Positions 8,104 to 19,126 of a DNA stretch of 64,000 bases are shown piece by piece (within the stretch, counting starts at the first letter, position 1; each line of letters starts with the position of its first letter). The notes under the pieces were generated by a model. That model had not been told where the DNA came from, did no database searches, and saw nothing but the letters and a program-made list of their open reading frames with translations. The stretch is from positions 1-64,000 of the forward strand of contig DAIDHQ010000030.1 of assembly GCA_027459645.1 (NCBI GenBank). The letters run 5' to 3'. Made by a program: the position numbers and the translations under genes. Source of the stretch: Vulcanimicrobiota bacterium. Lineage in GTDB: Bacteria > Vulcanimicrobiota > Vulcanimicrobiia > Vulcanimicrobiales > Vulcanimicrobiaceae.

Positions 8104-9074
8104 CCCGACGTCTTGCATTCGCGCTCGCGTTACTGCTCGTGCCTTCGCCGGCGCTGGCCTGGGGATTCAAAGGGCATACGATGATCAGCCGGCTCGGCGC
8201 CGCGCATTTTCCGGCCTCGCTTCCGGCCTTCGTGCGTTCGCAACCGGCGGTCAACGAAATCGGCTATCTCGGTCCGGAAGAAGATCGCCTGAAGGGCTCG
8301 GGCAAATCGTGGGACGACGACAACGATCCGGGCCATTATCTGGACATCGGTGACGACGGTCTGGTGGACGGCGTCGTGAGCCTGCGAATGCTGCCGCCGG
8401 ACATGCGCGGCTACGAACGTGCGCTTGCGCGGGCGCATAGCAATCCCTATCATGCCGGCTTTCTTCCCTACGAGATCATGGACGGGTGGGAGCAGGTGCG
8501 CACGGACTTCAGTATTTGGCGCATCGACAATTACATGGCGGCGCATGCAACCACGGCACAAGCGCGACGGAATTTTGCGCAGGCGCGGGCGATGCGCGAA
8601 ACGCTGACGCTGCGCGATATCGGCGTCTGGTCGCATTTCGTGGGCGACGGCAGTCAGCCGCTTCACAACACGATCCACTACAACGAGAACGGCTGGCATT
8701 CGAAGTTCGAAAGCGACTTCGTCGACGCGCACGTCTCCGCGGCCGACGTAGCCAAGGCGATCGCGCCCGATAGGCTTCCGAGCCCGTCGTCGCTGACGTC
8801 GCAGCCGCAGATTGCCCGCATAATAGGGTCGTATCTGCTGGGAAGCGCGAGCCAGGTGAAGCCGCTCTACGTGCTCGCGAACAACGGCGGCTTCACGAAT
8901 GCGACGCCGCAGGCCGTCGCGTTCACGGCCAAGCAGCTCGCGCGCGGCGTAGATGAACTACGCGACCTTACGACGCTCGCGTGGCAAGACAGCCTCAACA
9001 CGAAGGTTGGATATCCGGAGATCTCCGTGCGCGACGTGCTCGCCGGCAAAGTGACGCCGCGAACGCCGATTTAG
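8100..9074 (+). CDS. Exported S1/P1 nuclease / phospholipase C-fold protein
   Basis: The N-terminus is a signal peptide ending ALA, so the mature protein would start WGFKGH. An N-terminal Trp plus His six residues later is the first zinc ligand set of the S1/P1 nuclease and bacterial phospholipase C fold. Further ligands are visible in SHFVGDGSQPLHNT and HYNENGWHSKFE. At 324 residues it fits the fold. It probably hydrolyses nucleic acids or phosphodiesters outside the cytoplasm; which substrate is uncertain. The GTG start overlaps the helicase stop by 4 bp. Confidence 0.8.
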   Translation: MTRRLAFALALLLVPSPALAWGFKGHTMISRLGAAHFPASLPAFVRSQPAVNEIGYLGPEEDRLKGSGKSWDDDNDPGHYLDIGDDGLVDGVVSLRMLPPDMRGYERALARAHSNPYHAGFLPYEIMDGWEQVRTDFSIWRIDNYMAAHATTAQARRNFAQARAMRETLTLRDIGVWSHFVGDGSQPLHNTIHYNENGWHSKFESDFVDAHVSAADVAKAIAPDRLPSPSSLTSQPQIARIIGSYLLGSASQVKPLYVLANNGGFTNATPQAVAFTAKQLARGVDELRDLTTLAWQDSLNTKVGYPEISVRDVLAGKVTPRTPI

Positions 9075-9107
9075 GCGCGGCCGCGAACCCGGCGAGGGGA
9101 ACTGCGC

Positions 9108-11063
<1,956 letters not shown>

Positions 11064-11113
11064 GTGCGACGATTTACCGGGGACGCGCACCGGCGCCTGC
11101 CGAAAACGTCGTA

Positions 11114-11617
11114 ATGGTCCCCGCTCTGGTACTCGCAGCACTGACTGCTTCCACCGGACTCGCTACCATAAAATACGGCGAGACGACGCCGGATTTCACC
11201 GTCGAAACCACGCCCCGGGTCGAACGCCTCTCCGACCTGCGCGGCAAGCCCGTCGTCTTGAATTTTTGGGCGTCCTGGTGTCATCCGTGCACGAACGAAC
11301 TCAGAGATTTCGTACGTGCGAAAAAAGACTTCGGCAGCGAGATTTCGATCGTCACGATCTCGAAGGAGCCGCACGACGTGGCGGCCAGCTACTTGCGTTT
11401 GTGGAACATCGATCTGCCTCTGGTCGAAGACTTGAGCGGCTCGATTTCCAAGGAGTACTCCGTGCCGCCGATCCCGGTCACGATCGTCCTGGACGCGGAC
11501 GGCCGGGTCAGTTACGTCTCGGTCGGGGAGCTCAACTGGAAAGAGCTCAAGGGCGCGATCGACACGGCGCTTGCGGCCGGTACTGTTGGCAGTCCTGCCT
11601 CAGGAGTGCTAAGATAA
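11114..11617 (+). CDS. TlpA-like thioredoxin-fold protein
   Basis: This protein of about 167 residues has a short hydrophobic N-terminus (VPALVLAALTASTGLA), consistent with export or membrane anchoring. The AhpC/TSA-Redoxin domain contains VVLNFWASWCHPC with a CHPC active site and the cis-Pro region PPIPVTIVLD. It likely reduces or oxidises extracytoplasmic thiols. The last codons overlap the right arm of the CIRCE operator of hrcA (11604-11612). A longer frame upstream (10991) overlaps acs and is rejected. Confidence 0.85.
   Translation: MVPALVLAALTASTGLATIKYGETTPDFTVETTPRVERLSDLRGKPVVLNFWASWCHPCTNELRDFVRAKKDFGSEISIVTISKEPHDVAASYLRLWNIDLPLVEDLSGSISKEYSVPPIPVTIVLDADGRVSYVSVGELNWKELKGAIDTALAAGTVGSPASGVLR
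11586..11612 (+). promoter_or_regulatory. CIRCE operator for HrcA
   Basis: Left arm TTGGCAGTC (7 of 9 to consensus TTAGCACTC), a 9-nt spacer, and right arm GAGTGCTAA (9 of 9). It ends 11 bp before the hrcA start codon, fitting HrcA autoregulation. It lies inside the 3' end of the preceding gene. Confidence 0.88.
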
Positions 11618-11623
11618 GGGGCT

Positions 11624-12661
11624 ATGAGGGCAGAGGGCGGTCTCGATAAGCGCAAGGCGTACATCCTTGCGACGGTCGTCTACGAGTATATCGCGACGGC
11701 CGAACCGGTCGGTTCGAATACGCTGACCCAGAAATATAAGATGGGCGTCAGCTCGGCCACGATTCGCAACGAGATGGCGGAGCTGGAGGCCGAGGGGTAT
11801 CTGGTCCAGCCGCATACCTCGGCCGGCCGCGTGCCCTCGGATGCCGGCTACCGTACCTACGTCGATGAGTTGATGCAGCCCGAACAGCTCGCAGTCGACG
11901 ATCGCCGGCGCATCCGCGACGATCTGCGGGAAGCCAGCCGCGAACTCGACGAGATCATCGATCAAGCCAGCCGCCTGCTCGGTCGTCTTTCGAACAACCT
12001 TGCCTTTGTGACCAAGCCCCAGCGCGACACGCAGAGCTTCAAGCACATCCAGTTGATTTGGCTTTCGCCGCACACCGGGGTCGCGATCGTCGTGACCTCG
12101 CTCGGCGTAGCGGCTCAGACGCTCTTCGAACTGGCGCACGACGTGGACGCCGATTCACTCACGCGCCTTTCGAACGCGCTCAACGCGCGCCTGACGAATC
12201 GGCCGTTGCGGCAGATCGCCGAAGGCGACGTGGCCACGACCGTTTCGGAACTCGGCTTGAACGACGATCTTGCCACCGCCGTGTCGTCGGCGTTGCGCAG
12301 CGCGCGTTCGGGTGAAGCGCCGGGCGTCGTCGCGGCCGGTACGCAGAACTTGCTGGACCAGCCGGAGTTCCACGACCTGCGCAAGGTGCGTTCGATTCTC
12401 AAAATGGTCGAAGAGCAGAAGACGCTCTACGATCTAGTCGCCGATGCCATGACGAGCGAAACGCCCAGCGTGAAGATCGGCGCCGAGCTCGGCGTCGACG
12501 AAATGTCGGATCTTTCCGTCGTTACGGTGCCGTATCGCTTCGGGGAACATGCAATCGGGATGCTCTCGATTCTCGGGCCGCGGCGCATGCCGTACGCCAG
12601 GTTGCTTGCGCTCGCTTCGGGAACAGCCGATACCCTCTCCGAACGCTTGTCGGACGTCTAA
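11624..12661 (+). CDS. hrcA: Heat-inducible transcription repressor HrcA
   Basis: This 345-residue repressor of class I heat-shock genes binds CIRCE. The N-terminal winged helix includes YEYIATAEPVGSNTL and VSSATIRNEMAELE, followed by GYLVQPHTSAGRVPSDAGYR, the family signature. The C-terminal GAF-like domain contains TVPYRFGEHAIGMLSILGP and RMPYARLL. A purine-rich AAGGGG precedes the ATG. It heads a same-strand run of nine genes beginning with dnaJ, and a CIRCE copy lies directly upstream. Confidence 0.97.
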   Translation: MRAEGGLDKRKAYILATVVYEYIATAEPVGSNTLTQKYKMGVSSATIRNEMAELEAEGYLVQPHTSAGRVPSDAGYRTYVDELMQPEQLAVDDRRRIRDDLREASRELDEIIDQASRLLGRLSNNLAFVTKPQRDTQSFKHIQLIWLSPHTGVAIVVTSLGVAAQTLFELAHDVDADSLTRLSNALNARLTNRPLRQIAEGDVATTVSELGLNDDLATAVSSALRSARSGEAPGVVAAGTQNLLDQPEFHDLRKVRSILKMVEEQKTLYDLVADAMTSETPSVKIGAELGVDEMSDLSVVTVPYRFGEHAIGMLSILGPRRMPYARLLALASGTADTLSERLSDV

Positions 12662-12682
12662 AACTCCCAAAAAAAGTAGGAC

Positions 12683-13810
12683 ATGCCCACCAAGGATTAT
12701 TACGAGGTGCTCGGCGTCGCGCGCACCGCTTCGCCCGATGACATCAAGCGCGCGTACCGTCAGCTCGCGCGCACGCATCATCCCGACGTCGCCGACGACA
12801 AAGCGCAAGCCGAACATCGGTTCAAGGAAATCAACGAAGCCTACGAGGTGCTTTCGGATCCGCAGAAACGCGCGCAATACGATCGATTCGGCGCGGCCGG
12901 CGCACCGGGCGGCGGCGACTTCGGGTTCGGCGGATTCGGACCGGCGGGCTTCGGCGACATCTTCGACATGTTCTTCGGCGATATGCGCGGCGGCGCGGCG
13001 CAGCAACCGCGGCGCAGCGGTCCGCAGCGTGGATCCGATTTGCGCTACGATTTGGAAATCACGCTCGACGAAGCGTTTTCCGGCACGACGAAGGAGATCC
13101 AATTCTCGCATCTCGCGCAGTGCGAGACGTGCAAGGGATCCGGCGCGGAGCCGGGCTCGCTGATCGTCGCGTGCGACCGCTGCGGCGGAAGCGGCGTGAT
13201 GCGCACCGTTCGCCAAACGCCGCTCGGGCAATTCGTCACGCAGACGACGTGCACGAAATGCGCTGGTGAGGGCAGCGTCATCTCGCAGCCGTGCCCCACG
13301 TGCGGCGGCCGCGGACGTCACGAAATCGAACGCAAACTCACCGTGAAGGTGCCTGCGGGCGTCGACGACGGTTCGCGTATCCGCATCGCCGGCAACGGCG
13401 AAGCGGGCATTCGCGGCGGCGCTGCGGGCGATCTGTACGTGTATCTGAATATCGCGCCGCATCCGTTTTTCAAACGCGACGGGCTCGACACGTACGTCGA
13501 CGTTCCGATCAGTTTCCCGCAAGCGACCCTCGGCGCGGCGATCGACGTCCCGTCGCTGGAAGGCCCGCTGAATTTGGCGATTCCCCCCGGCACGCAAGGC
13601 GGAACGACCCTGCGCTTGCGCGGCCACGGCATGCCGACCGTTCGCGGTTCGCAGCGCGGCGATCATCACGTCACCGTTCACGTCGTCGTTCCGAGCAAAC
13701 TCAACAAACGGCAACGCGAATTACTCGAAGAATACGCGCGCGCGGGCGGAGATACCATCGAAGAAAAGAGCTTCTTAGATCGCGTGAAAGACGCGTTCAA
13801 ACCCGACTAA
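12683..13810 (+). CDS. dnaJ: Chaperone protein DnaJ
   Basis: This 375-residue type I J-protein is the co-chaperone of DnaK. The J domain has HPD near residue 36. A Gly/Phe-rich linker ([17 protein letters not shown]) follows, then four zinc-binding repeats ([32 protein letters not shown]) and the C-terminal substrate-binding domains. It lies 21 bp after hrcA. grpE and dnaK are not in this window, so the operon differs from the usual hrcA-grpE-dnaK-dnaJ order. Confidence 0.98.
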   Translation: MPTKDYYEVLGVARTASPDDIKRAYRQLARTHHPDVADDKAQAEHRFKEINEAYEVLSDPQKRAQYDRFGAAGAPGGGDFGFGGFGPAGFGDIFDMFFGDMRGGAAQQPRRSGPQRGSDLRYDLEITLDEAFSGTTKEIQFSHLAQCETCKGSGAEPGSLIVACDRCGGSGVMRTVRQTPLGQFVTQTTCTKCAGEGSVISQPCPTCGGRGRHEIERKLTVKVPAGVDDGSRIRIAGNGEAGIRGGAAGDLYVYLNIAPHPFFKRDGLDTYVDVPISFPQATLGAAIDVPSLEGPLNLAIPPGTQGGTTLRLRGHGMPTVRGSQRGDHHVTVHVVVPSKLNKRQRELLEEYARAGGDTIEEKSFLDRVKDAFKPD

Positions 13811-13817
13811 GCCGACG

Positions 13818-14546
13818 ATGCCGGCACGGCGATTCTTTATCGGCGGCGTTCACGAACCCGGCGACACCGTAGAAGTCGCCGGCCCCGATGCGCGCAAGAT
13901 TCGCGCGGTCCTTCGTTTGAAGGAGGGCGACGCGCTCGAACTGATCGATTCCGCGGGAAGCATCTTCGCCTCCGATATCGTCGACGCGCGTGACGGCGTG
14001 CGCGCGCAGTTGCGGGAACGCGTGGCATCGCCGGAGCGCGAGCGTTTGTGCATCGACGTCGCGCAAGGGATTCCGAAGGGTCAGAAGATGGACTTCGTGA
14101 TCGAAAAGGTGAGCGAACTCGGCGTACGGCGCATCGTTCCGCTGCTCTCGCAACGCGTGCAGGGTGCGCCGGGGGATGGCAAGATCGAACGCTGGCGCCG
14201 TATCGCCAAATCGGCGGCGGAACAATGCGGGCGGCACGATATCGCCGAGGTGGCCGAACCGGTGCGCTTCGACGCGTTGCTCTCGACGTTCGGGGAATAC
14301 GACGCGGTGCTCTTTCCGTGGGAGGTCGCCTCGGGCGCGCAACCGTTGCGCGAACTGCTGCCCGCGCTGATCGACGGGACGCATCGCATTCTCGTCGTGA
14401 TCGGCCCCGAGGGGGGATTCTCGCACGAGGAAGCCGAGGGCGCGGCTCGGGCCGGCGCCCGCGTCGTATCGCTCGGATCGCGCATCCTGCGCACGGAAAC
14501 CGCCGCGCTGGTGCTAATAGCGATAGTGCAGTATATAGCCGAGTAA
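13818..14546 (+). CDS. rsmE: 16S rRNA (uracil(1498)-N(3))-methyltransferase
   Basis: This 242-residue SPOUT-class methyltransferase modifies U1498 in helix 44 of 16S rRNA. Family features visible are an N-terminal PUA-like domain (RRFFIGGV, DARKIRAVLRLKEGDALELID), the ISKGQKMD-like block IPKGQKMDFVIEKVSELGV, and the C-terminal knot VVIGPEGGFSHEEAE with LGSRILRTETAAL. It starts 7 bp after dnaJ, an arrangement common in many bacteria. Confidence 0.95.
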   Translation: MPARRFFIGGVHEPGDTVEVAGPDARKIRAVLRLKEGDALELIDSAGSIFASDIVDARDGVRAQLRERVASPERERLCIDVAQGIPKGQKMDFVIEKVSELGVRRIVPLLSQRVQGAPGDGKIERWRRIAKSAAEQCGRHDIAEVAEPVRFDALLSTFGEYDAVLFPWEVASGAQPLRELLPALIDGTHRILVVIGPEGGFSHEEAEGAARAGARVVSLGSRILRTETAALVLIAIVQYIAE

Positions 14547-14570
14547 ACGTCGTATATCGGCGCCGATACC

Positions 14571-15290
14571 ATGGCGAAGTTTCCGTTTTCTATCGTGATT
14601 CCGACGTATAACGAGGCCGGCGGCATAGAACGCCTTCTTCGCGCGTTAAACGCGGTCTTTAAAGAGCACGATCTCGACGGCGAGATGATCGTCGTCGACG
14701 ACAACTCGCCCGACGGCACGGGCGCGATCGTCGATCGTCTCGCGGCGGAACTTCCCGTGCGCTGTCTGCACCGGCCCGGCAAACTCGGGCTCTCCAGCGG
14801 CGTCATCGAAGGATGGAAATTCGCGCGTCCCGAGTCGGTTGCGCTCGGAGCCATGGATGCCGATTTCAGCCACGATATCAATATTCTGCCGGCGATGGTG
14901 GCGGCGCTCGAATCCGGAAAGTATGGTCTTGCGATCGGAAGCCGGTACGTCAGGGGCGGCGGTATCACCAACTGGCCCGCCAAACGCATTATTACCTCGA
15001 GGGTGGCGTGCTGGCTCGCGCGCCCGCTGACCAATGTCAAAGACATCACGAGCGGCTACTTTCTGGTCAAACGCGAAGCCCTCGACGGCGTTGAACTCGA
15101 TCCGATCGGCTTTAAAATCGGGCTCGAGGTCGTGGCGAAGGCGCACTACGGGCGCGCTCTCGAAGTGCCGTACGTCTTTACCGACCGGATCGTGGGCGAA
15201 TCGAAGCTCAACCAAAAAGAAATCTTCAACTACCTCAAACAACTGCGCAAGCTCTATGCAGCGCGGCTGTTTCCGGCGGGAAAGAGCTAA
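14571..15290 (+). CDS. Polyprenol-phosphate mannosyltransferase-like GT2 glycosyltransferase
   Basis: This 239-residue GT-A enzyme has SIVIPTYNEAGGIERLL at the N-terminus, VVDDNSPDGT for nucleotide-sugar binding, and MDADFSHD (DxD-like) for the metal. It resembles dolichol-phosphate mannose synthases, which move a sugar from a nucleotide donor to a lipid phosphate on the cytoplasmic side. There is no obvious C-terminal membrane segment. The sugar cannot be assigned from sequence. It sits between rsmE and accD on the same strand with short gaps. Confidence 0.85.
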   Translation: MAKFPFSIVIPTYNEAGGIERLLRALNAVFKEHDLDGEMIVVDDNSPDGTGAIVDRLAAELPVRCLHRPGKLGLSSGVIEGWKFARPESVALGAMDADFSHDINILPAMVAALESGKYGLAIGSRYVRGGGITNWPAKRIITSRVACWLARPLTNVKDITSGYFLVKREALDGVELDPIGFKIGLEVVAKAHYGRALEVPYVFTDRIVGESKLNQKEIFNYLKQLRKLYAARLFPAGKS

Positions 15291-15292
15291 TC

Positions 15293-16141
15293 ATGGCCAT
15301 GCCGGAATGGCTGCGCAGCAGGCGCGGCAAAAATGCAGAGGCGCGCGACGCGGCGCTATGGAGCAAATGCCCCGGCTGCGGTGAGGTGTTGTACCGGCGC
15401 GACCTGGCGGCCAACCAATTCGTCTGCACCAAGTGCGGCCATCATTTCCGCATGGGCGCGCACGACCGCATCAACATGCTCATCGACGGCGATTTCCACG
15501 AGATCGGCGCCGAGGTTCAACCGGGCGATCCCCTCGGCTGGGCCGATAAGAAGACCTACGCCGTCAAACTCGCCGGAGACCGTGAAAAGAGCGGTCTAAG
15601 CGAAGGCGTGGTATGCGGCCTCGGCGCGATGGACGGATTCGAAATCGCGCTCGGCGTGATGGACTTTCACTTTCGCGGCGGCACTATGGGCACCGTCGTC
15701 GGCGAGCGCATCACGATGCTCTTGGAAGAAGCGCGCAAGCGAAAGCTGCCCTGCATCATCTTTACCGCTTCGGGCGGCGCGCGCATGGAAGAGGGGATGT
15801 TTGCGCTGATGCAGATGGCCAAAACGACCGCTGCCGTCACGCGATTCATGGATGAAGGTAACCTGTTCGTCACGGTCCTGACCGATCCGACGACGGGTGG
15901 CGTCTCTGCGTCGTTCGCCTTTGAATCCGACGTTATTATCGCCGAACCCAAGGCCATGATCGGCTTCGCCGGTCGCCGGGTTATCGAGCAAACGATCCGT
16001 CAAAAGCTTCCCGATCAGTTTCAGACCGCGGAGTTCTTGCTGGAAAAAGGCCACATCGACATGGTCGTCAACCGGCACGATCTCAAAGCGGCGCTGGTGC
16101 GCCTGCTGCAATATGCCGCTGGTAAGGTCGTGGCATCATGA
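15293..16141 (+). CDS. accD: Acetyl-CoA carboxylase carboxyltransferase subunit beta
   Basis: This 282-residue subunit of acetyl-CoA carboxylase, with AccA, transfers CO2 from biotin to acetyl-CoA in fatty-acid synthesis. It has the N-terminal four-Cys zinc finger (CPGC ... CTKC, residues about 24-46) and crotonase-fold motifs FTASGGARMEEGM and TDPTTGGVSASFA. It begins 3 bp after the glycosyltransferase, and its stop overlaps the accA start by 4 bp. Confidence 0.97.
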   Translation: MAMPEWLRSRRGKNAEARDAALWSKCPGCGEVLYRRDLAANQFVCTKCGHHFRMGAHDRINMLIDGDFHEIGAEVQPGDPLGWADKKTYAVKLAGDREKSGLSEGVVCGLGAMDGFEIALGVMDFHFRGGTMGTVVGERITMLLEEARKRKLPCIIFTASGGARMEEGMFALMQMAKTTAAVTRFMDEGNLFVTVLTDPTTGGVSASFAFESDVIIAEPKAMIGFAGRRVIEQTIRQKLPDQFQTAEFLLEKGHIDMVVNRHDLKAALVRLLQYAAGKVVAS

Positions 16142-17118
16142 ATTTGATCGTCGAGCGCGAGAAAGGCTTGCTCGAACTCGAGCGCCGCATCGCCGATCTG
16201 CGTACCGCGAACGTCAGTCAGCCGGTCGATATGTCGGCCGAGATCGCCGCGCTTCAGGCCAAGTACGAAGAACTGCAGCGCGAGATCTTCGGATCGCTGA
16301 CGCCCTGGCAAAAAGTCCACATGGCGCGTCACCCCAACCGTCCGACGGCGCTCGACTATATTTCGCAACTCGATCGCTTCGACGAATTGCACGGCGATCG
16401 CATGTTCCGCGACGACCCGGCAATCGTGGGCGGCTTTGCGCTTTTGCGCGGACGGCCCGTGATGGTCGTCGGCGAGCAGCGCGGGCGCGATACGAAGGAA
16501 AACATCAAGCGCAACTTCGGCATGGTGACGCCCGAGGGGTACCGTAAGGTCCAGCGCCTTGCTCGCACCGCGTCGCGCCTGGGCCTGCCGATCGTCACGC
16601 TCGTCGATACCAAAGGTGCCGATCCGGGCATCAGCTCCGAAGAGCACGCGCAATCCGAGGCCATCGCGAAATGCCTGGTCGAGTTCAGCGAAGCGCGCAC
16701 GCCGATCGTCGCGGCCATCGTGGGCGAAGGCGGCTCCGGCGGTGCGCTGGCCCTCGCCATCGCCGACCACGTCATCATGCTCGAGCACTCCGTTTATAGC
16801 GTGGCGTCGCCCGATGCTGCTGCGGCGATTCTCTGGAGCGATGCGACAAAAGCGGAAGAAGCGGCGGCGCGGTTGAAGTTAACCGCTGCGGACTTGCAGC
16901 AGTTCGGCATCATCGACGAGATCGTGCCGGAACCGCTCGGAGGTGCGCACCGCGAGCCGGCACTCGTCGTGGGCAAGGTTCTCGGATCGGTATCACTCGC
17001 TTTGCAGCGGCTCTCGGAAATGCCCGTGGAAGCGCTGCGTGAGGCGCGCTATCAGAAGTATCGACGCATAGGCGCATGGCAAAAGGAGCGCCCGGAGCCG
17101 ATCGGAAGCACGCGGTGA
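16138..17118 (+). CDS. accA: Acetyl-CoA carboxylase carboxyltransferase subunit alpha
   Basis: This 326-residue partner of AccD has an N-terminal coiled coil (residues 1-60), then RPTALDYI, GERRG-like GEQRGRDTKENIKRNFG, TLVDTKGADPGISSEEHAQSEAIA and GEGGSGGALALAIAD, all family signatures. It is coupled to accD by a 4-bp overlap. accB and accC are not in the window. Confidence 0.97.
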   Translation: MNLIVEREKGLLELERRIADLRTANVSQPVDMSAEIAALQAKYEELQREIFGSLTPWQKVHMARHPNRPTALDYISQLDRFDELHGDRMFRDDPAIVGGFALLRGRPVMVVGEQRGRDTKENIKRNFGMVTPEGYRKVQRLARTASRLGLPIVTLVDTKGADPGISSEEHAQSEAIAKCLVEFSEARTPIVAAIVGEGGSGGALALAIADHVIMLEHSVYSVASPDAAAAILWSDATKAEEAAARLKLTAADLQQFGIIDEIVPEPLGGAHREPALVVGKVLGSVSLALQRLSEMPVEALREARYQKYRRIGAWQKERPEPIGSTR

Positions 17119-17435
17119 AGCGGAAGACGCAGGCACCGCTCGTTTATCGTCTCCTCGGCCGCGTCTTCACGACCTTCATCGCCCTTCTCATCTTTGGACT
17201 CGTCGGCGTGCAATTCGCGCGCGTCATCCGCGACAACGTTGCGCTCGCCCGCGAGCTTCACGCGACGCGCCACGAGATCAGCGCGTTGCAGGCGCGCCGC
17301 CGCTGGCAGATGCGCGAACTGCGCCGCCTTTCAAATCCCGAAGGCGCCGTTCCCGATATCCACGACCGCCTGCGCATGACGCGGCCCAACGAAGCGATCA
17401 TTTTCGTGAGTCCCGCACCGTCCCCGGCCTCGTGA
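17115..17435 (+). CDS. FtsB/DivIC-like septum formation initiator protein
   Basis: This is a bitopic membrane protein with a short basic cytoplasmic tail, one transmembrane helix (VFTTFIALLIFGLVGVQFA) and an extracytoplasmic coiled coil (ALARELHATRHEISALQARR), the architecture of FtsB/DivIC divisome proteins. I chose GTG 17115, which gives a 4-bp overlap with accA as seen for its neighbours; ATG 17076 is an alternative with 13 more residues. The C-terminus ends in a Pro/Ser tail. Function is inferred from architecture and is not certain. Confidence 0.75.
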   Translation: MKRKTQAPLVYRLLGRVFTTFIALLIFGLVGVQFARVIRDNVALARELHATRHEISALQARRRWQMRELRRLSNPEGAVPDIHDRLRMTRPNEAIIFVSPAPSPAS

Positions 17436-17797
17436 GCGGACGCGTCTTCGGCTTCGTCATTAACGTGAATGCGTACGGTGCGACCGTGCGTCTCGAATCG
17501 GGCGAACTCGCGAGCGCGCCGGCGGGCGACGTGGACGCGCACCGCGCGCAGTACGAACGAAGCATCTCGGGGCGTAAAGCGCTCGCGTTCGTGCGTCATC
17601 CAGGGACGAAGCGCCCGATGGTCACGATCGCGCCGCAGATCGAGGAGCCGGAACTCGACGCGCAGATCGCCGATTATTTTAAGAGCACCGAGTCGTGGGA
17701 GGCCGACGAAGAAGGTCGCCCGGCTCACGAACGGCACTTTCTGCAAAAGAAGAAGCGCGCCGCGCTCTTTCAATCAAAGCATAGCGACGAAACGTAA
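17432..17797 (+). CDS. S1-like RNA-binding domain protein, uncharacterised
   Basis: This 121-residue protein begins GRVFGFVINVNAYGATVRLESGELASAP, the pattern of an S1/OB-fold repeat where a beta barrel binds RNA. The C-terminal half is charged and lacks known motifs. The GTG start overlaps the ftsB-like stop by 4 bp. In many bacteria an S1-domain protein lies next to a DivIC-like gene, which supports the neighbouring call. The precise role is unknown. Confidence 0.65.
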   Translation: MSGRVFGFVINVNAYGATVRLESGELASAPAGDVDAHRAQYERSISGRKALAFVRHPGTKRPMVTIAPQIEEPELDAQIADYFKSTESWEADEEGRPAHERHFLQKKKRAALFQSKHSDET

Positions 17798-17806
17798 CAT
17801 CGCGCC

Positions 17807-18748
17807 GTGAAACATTGGGCAATTCTGTCGATCGGCACGAATTCGACGCGCGTCCTCTTGGCCGATATGGAGCCGGAGATTCCGCGGATCGAGACGTCGC
17901 GTTCGATCGGCACGCGCATCGGAGAAGGTTTGCGCGAAAGCGGATCGCTCGGTGAAGAACCGATGATGCGCACGCTCGAAGCGATTCGCGATCACATGCG
18001 CGCAGTTCGCGGCCATTACGTGCGCTTGTACGCCATCGCCACCAGCGCGCTGCGCCGCGCGGACAACGGCGCGCTCTTTCGCGAAACCGTGCACGATACG
18101 ATCGGCGTACCCGTTCAGGTGCTCAGCGGCGACGAAGAAGCGGCCGCGTCGTATCGCGGCGCGATCACGGCGTTCGGCGCCGGGCGTCACGACGAGGTCG
18201 GCGTGATCGATACCGGCGGAGGCAGCACCGAGTACGCGATTGGTTCCACGCACGAGCCCGAACGCACGATTTCGTGCGAGATCGGCGCCGTGCGCTTGAC
18301 CGAGGCGGTGCCGCAACTGAGCGGTCGCGAAGGCATCGTCGATCTCGATACGATTGCGCGCGCAAAAGAACTGGCGCGCGCGGCGCTCGAGCCGCTGCTG
18401 GACTTCCGGCACGTGGAACGGCTGGCGCTCGTGGGCGGCTCTGCGACCACGGCGGTTCAAGTCGTGCGGGAACGCAAGACGAAGATGGATCGCGCCGAGC
18501 TGACGCGGGTCGATCTGCAGCGTGCGCTCGTGCGCCTCTGCGGCATGACCTACAAGCAGCGCCGGGACGTCGTCGGAATGAAACCGCATCGTGCGGACAT
18601 TTTGCCCGCCGGCATTATCGTGCTGGAAACCGCCCTCGAGATGCTCGGGCACGACCGGGCGACGGCAACGACGGCAGATCTCTTGCTTGGATATCTGCTG
18701 CAGCAGCGCGACCGGCATCCGATTCGCGCCCGCATCCTTCCGCGTTAG
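17807..18748 (+). CDS. Ppx/GppA family exopolyphosphatase
   Basis: This 313-residue protein of the ASKHA fold has ILSIGTNSTRVLLADM at the N-terminus (phosphate-1 loop), then VIDTGGGSTEYAIG (phosphate-2) and LVGGSATT. It is shorter than E. coli Ppx and lacks the C-terminal domains, like the short Ppx2-type enzymes. It should release phosphate from polyphosphate or hydrolyse pppGpp; which is not decidable here. GTG start, last gene of the hrcA run. Confidence 0.88.
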   Translation: MKHWAILSIGTNSTRVLLADMEPEIPRIETSRSIGTRIGEGLRESGSLGEEPMMRTLEAIRDHMRAVRGHYVRLYAIATSALRRADNGALFRETVHDTIGVPVQVLSGDEEAAASYRGAITAFGAGRHDEVGVIDTGGGSTEYAIGSTHEPERTISCEIGAVRLTEAVPQLSGREGIVDLDTIARAKELARAALEPLLDFRHVERLALVGGSATTAVQVVRERKTKMDRAELTRVDLQRALVRLCGMTYKQRRDVVGMKPHRADILPAGIIVLETALEMLGHDRATATTADLLLGYLLQQRDRHPIRARILPR

Positions 18749-18787
18749 CAGGGCTCCCGGGCCCCGGCCCCGGAGCTACCCGGGGCT

Positions 18788-19030
18788 ATGGAAGATCCAG
18801 CGATTCACAAACACATCGAAGCTCTGGTCGCGGAAGAGCACCGTCTTCTAGAACACCACGAAGGCGGCGTTATCACCGACGCGGACCGCAAGCGCTTAGA
18901 CGACGTGCAGGTGCAACTCGACCGCTACTACGACCTCTTACGTCAACGGCGCGCGCGTCGCGACGCAGGACAAGATCCGAATGTCGCGCACATGCGCTCG
19001 GCGGACACGGTCGAACACTACGAACAATAA
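18788..19030 (+). CDS. DUF2630 family protein
   Basis: This 80-residue soluble protein matches the DUF2630 pattern: HIEALVAEEHRLLEH, then RLDDVQVQLDRYYDLLRQRRARRDAGQDP and a C-terminal VEHYEQ. Family function is unknown; members are common in Actinobacteria and Chloroflexi-like genomes. It is a short gene after ppx and directly upstream of the intron-containing tRNA. Confidence 0.85.
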   Translation: MEDPAIHKHIEALVAEEHRLLEHHEGGVITDADRKRLDDVQVQLDRYYDLLRQRRARRDAGQDPNVAHMRSADTVEHYEQ

Positions 19031-19126
19031 CTCAACCGTCGCAGCCGCAGGATGCCTGCAGCCGCAGGATGCGGCTGGAACGTTTTGAGCACAGGATGTG
19101 CGCCCCGGCGAAGCCGGGCAAAACAT

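Noticed and set aside
12434-13714. 426-residue minus-strand ORF
   Set aside because: Antisense shadow of hrcA and dnaJ.
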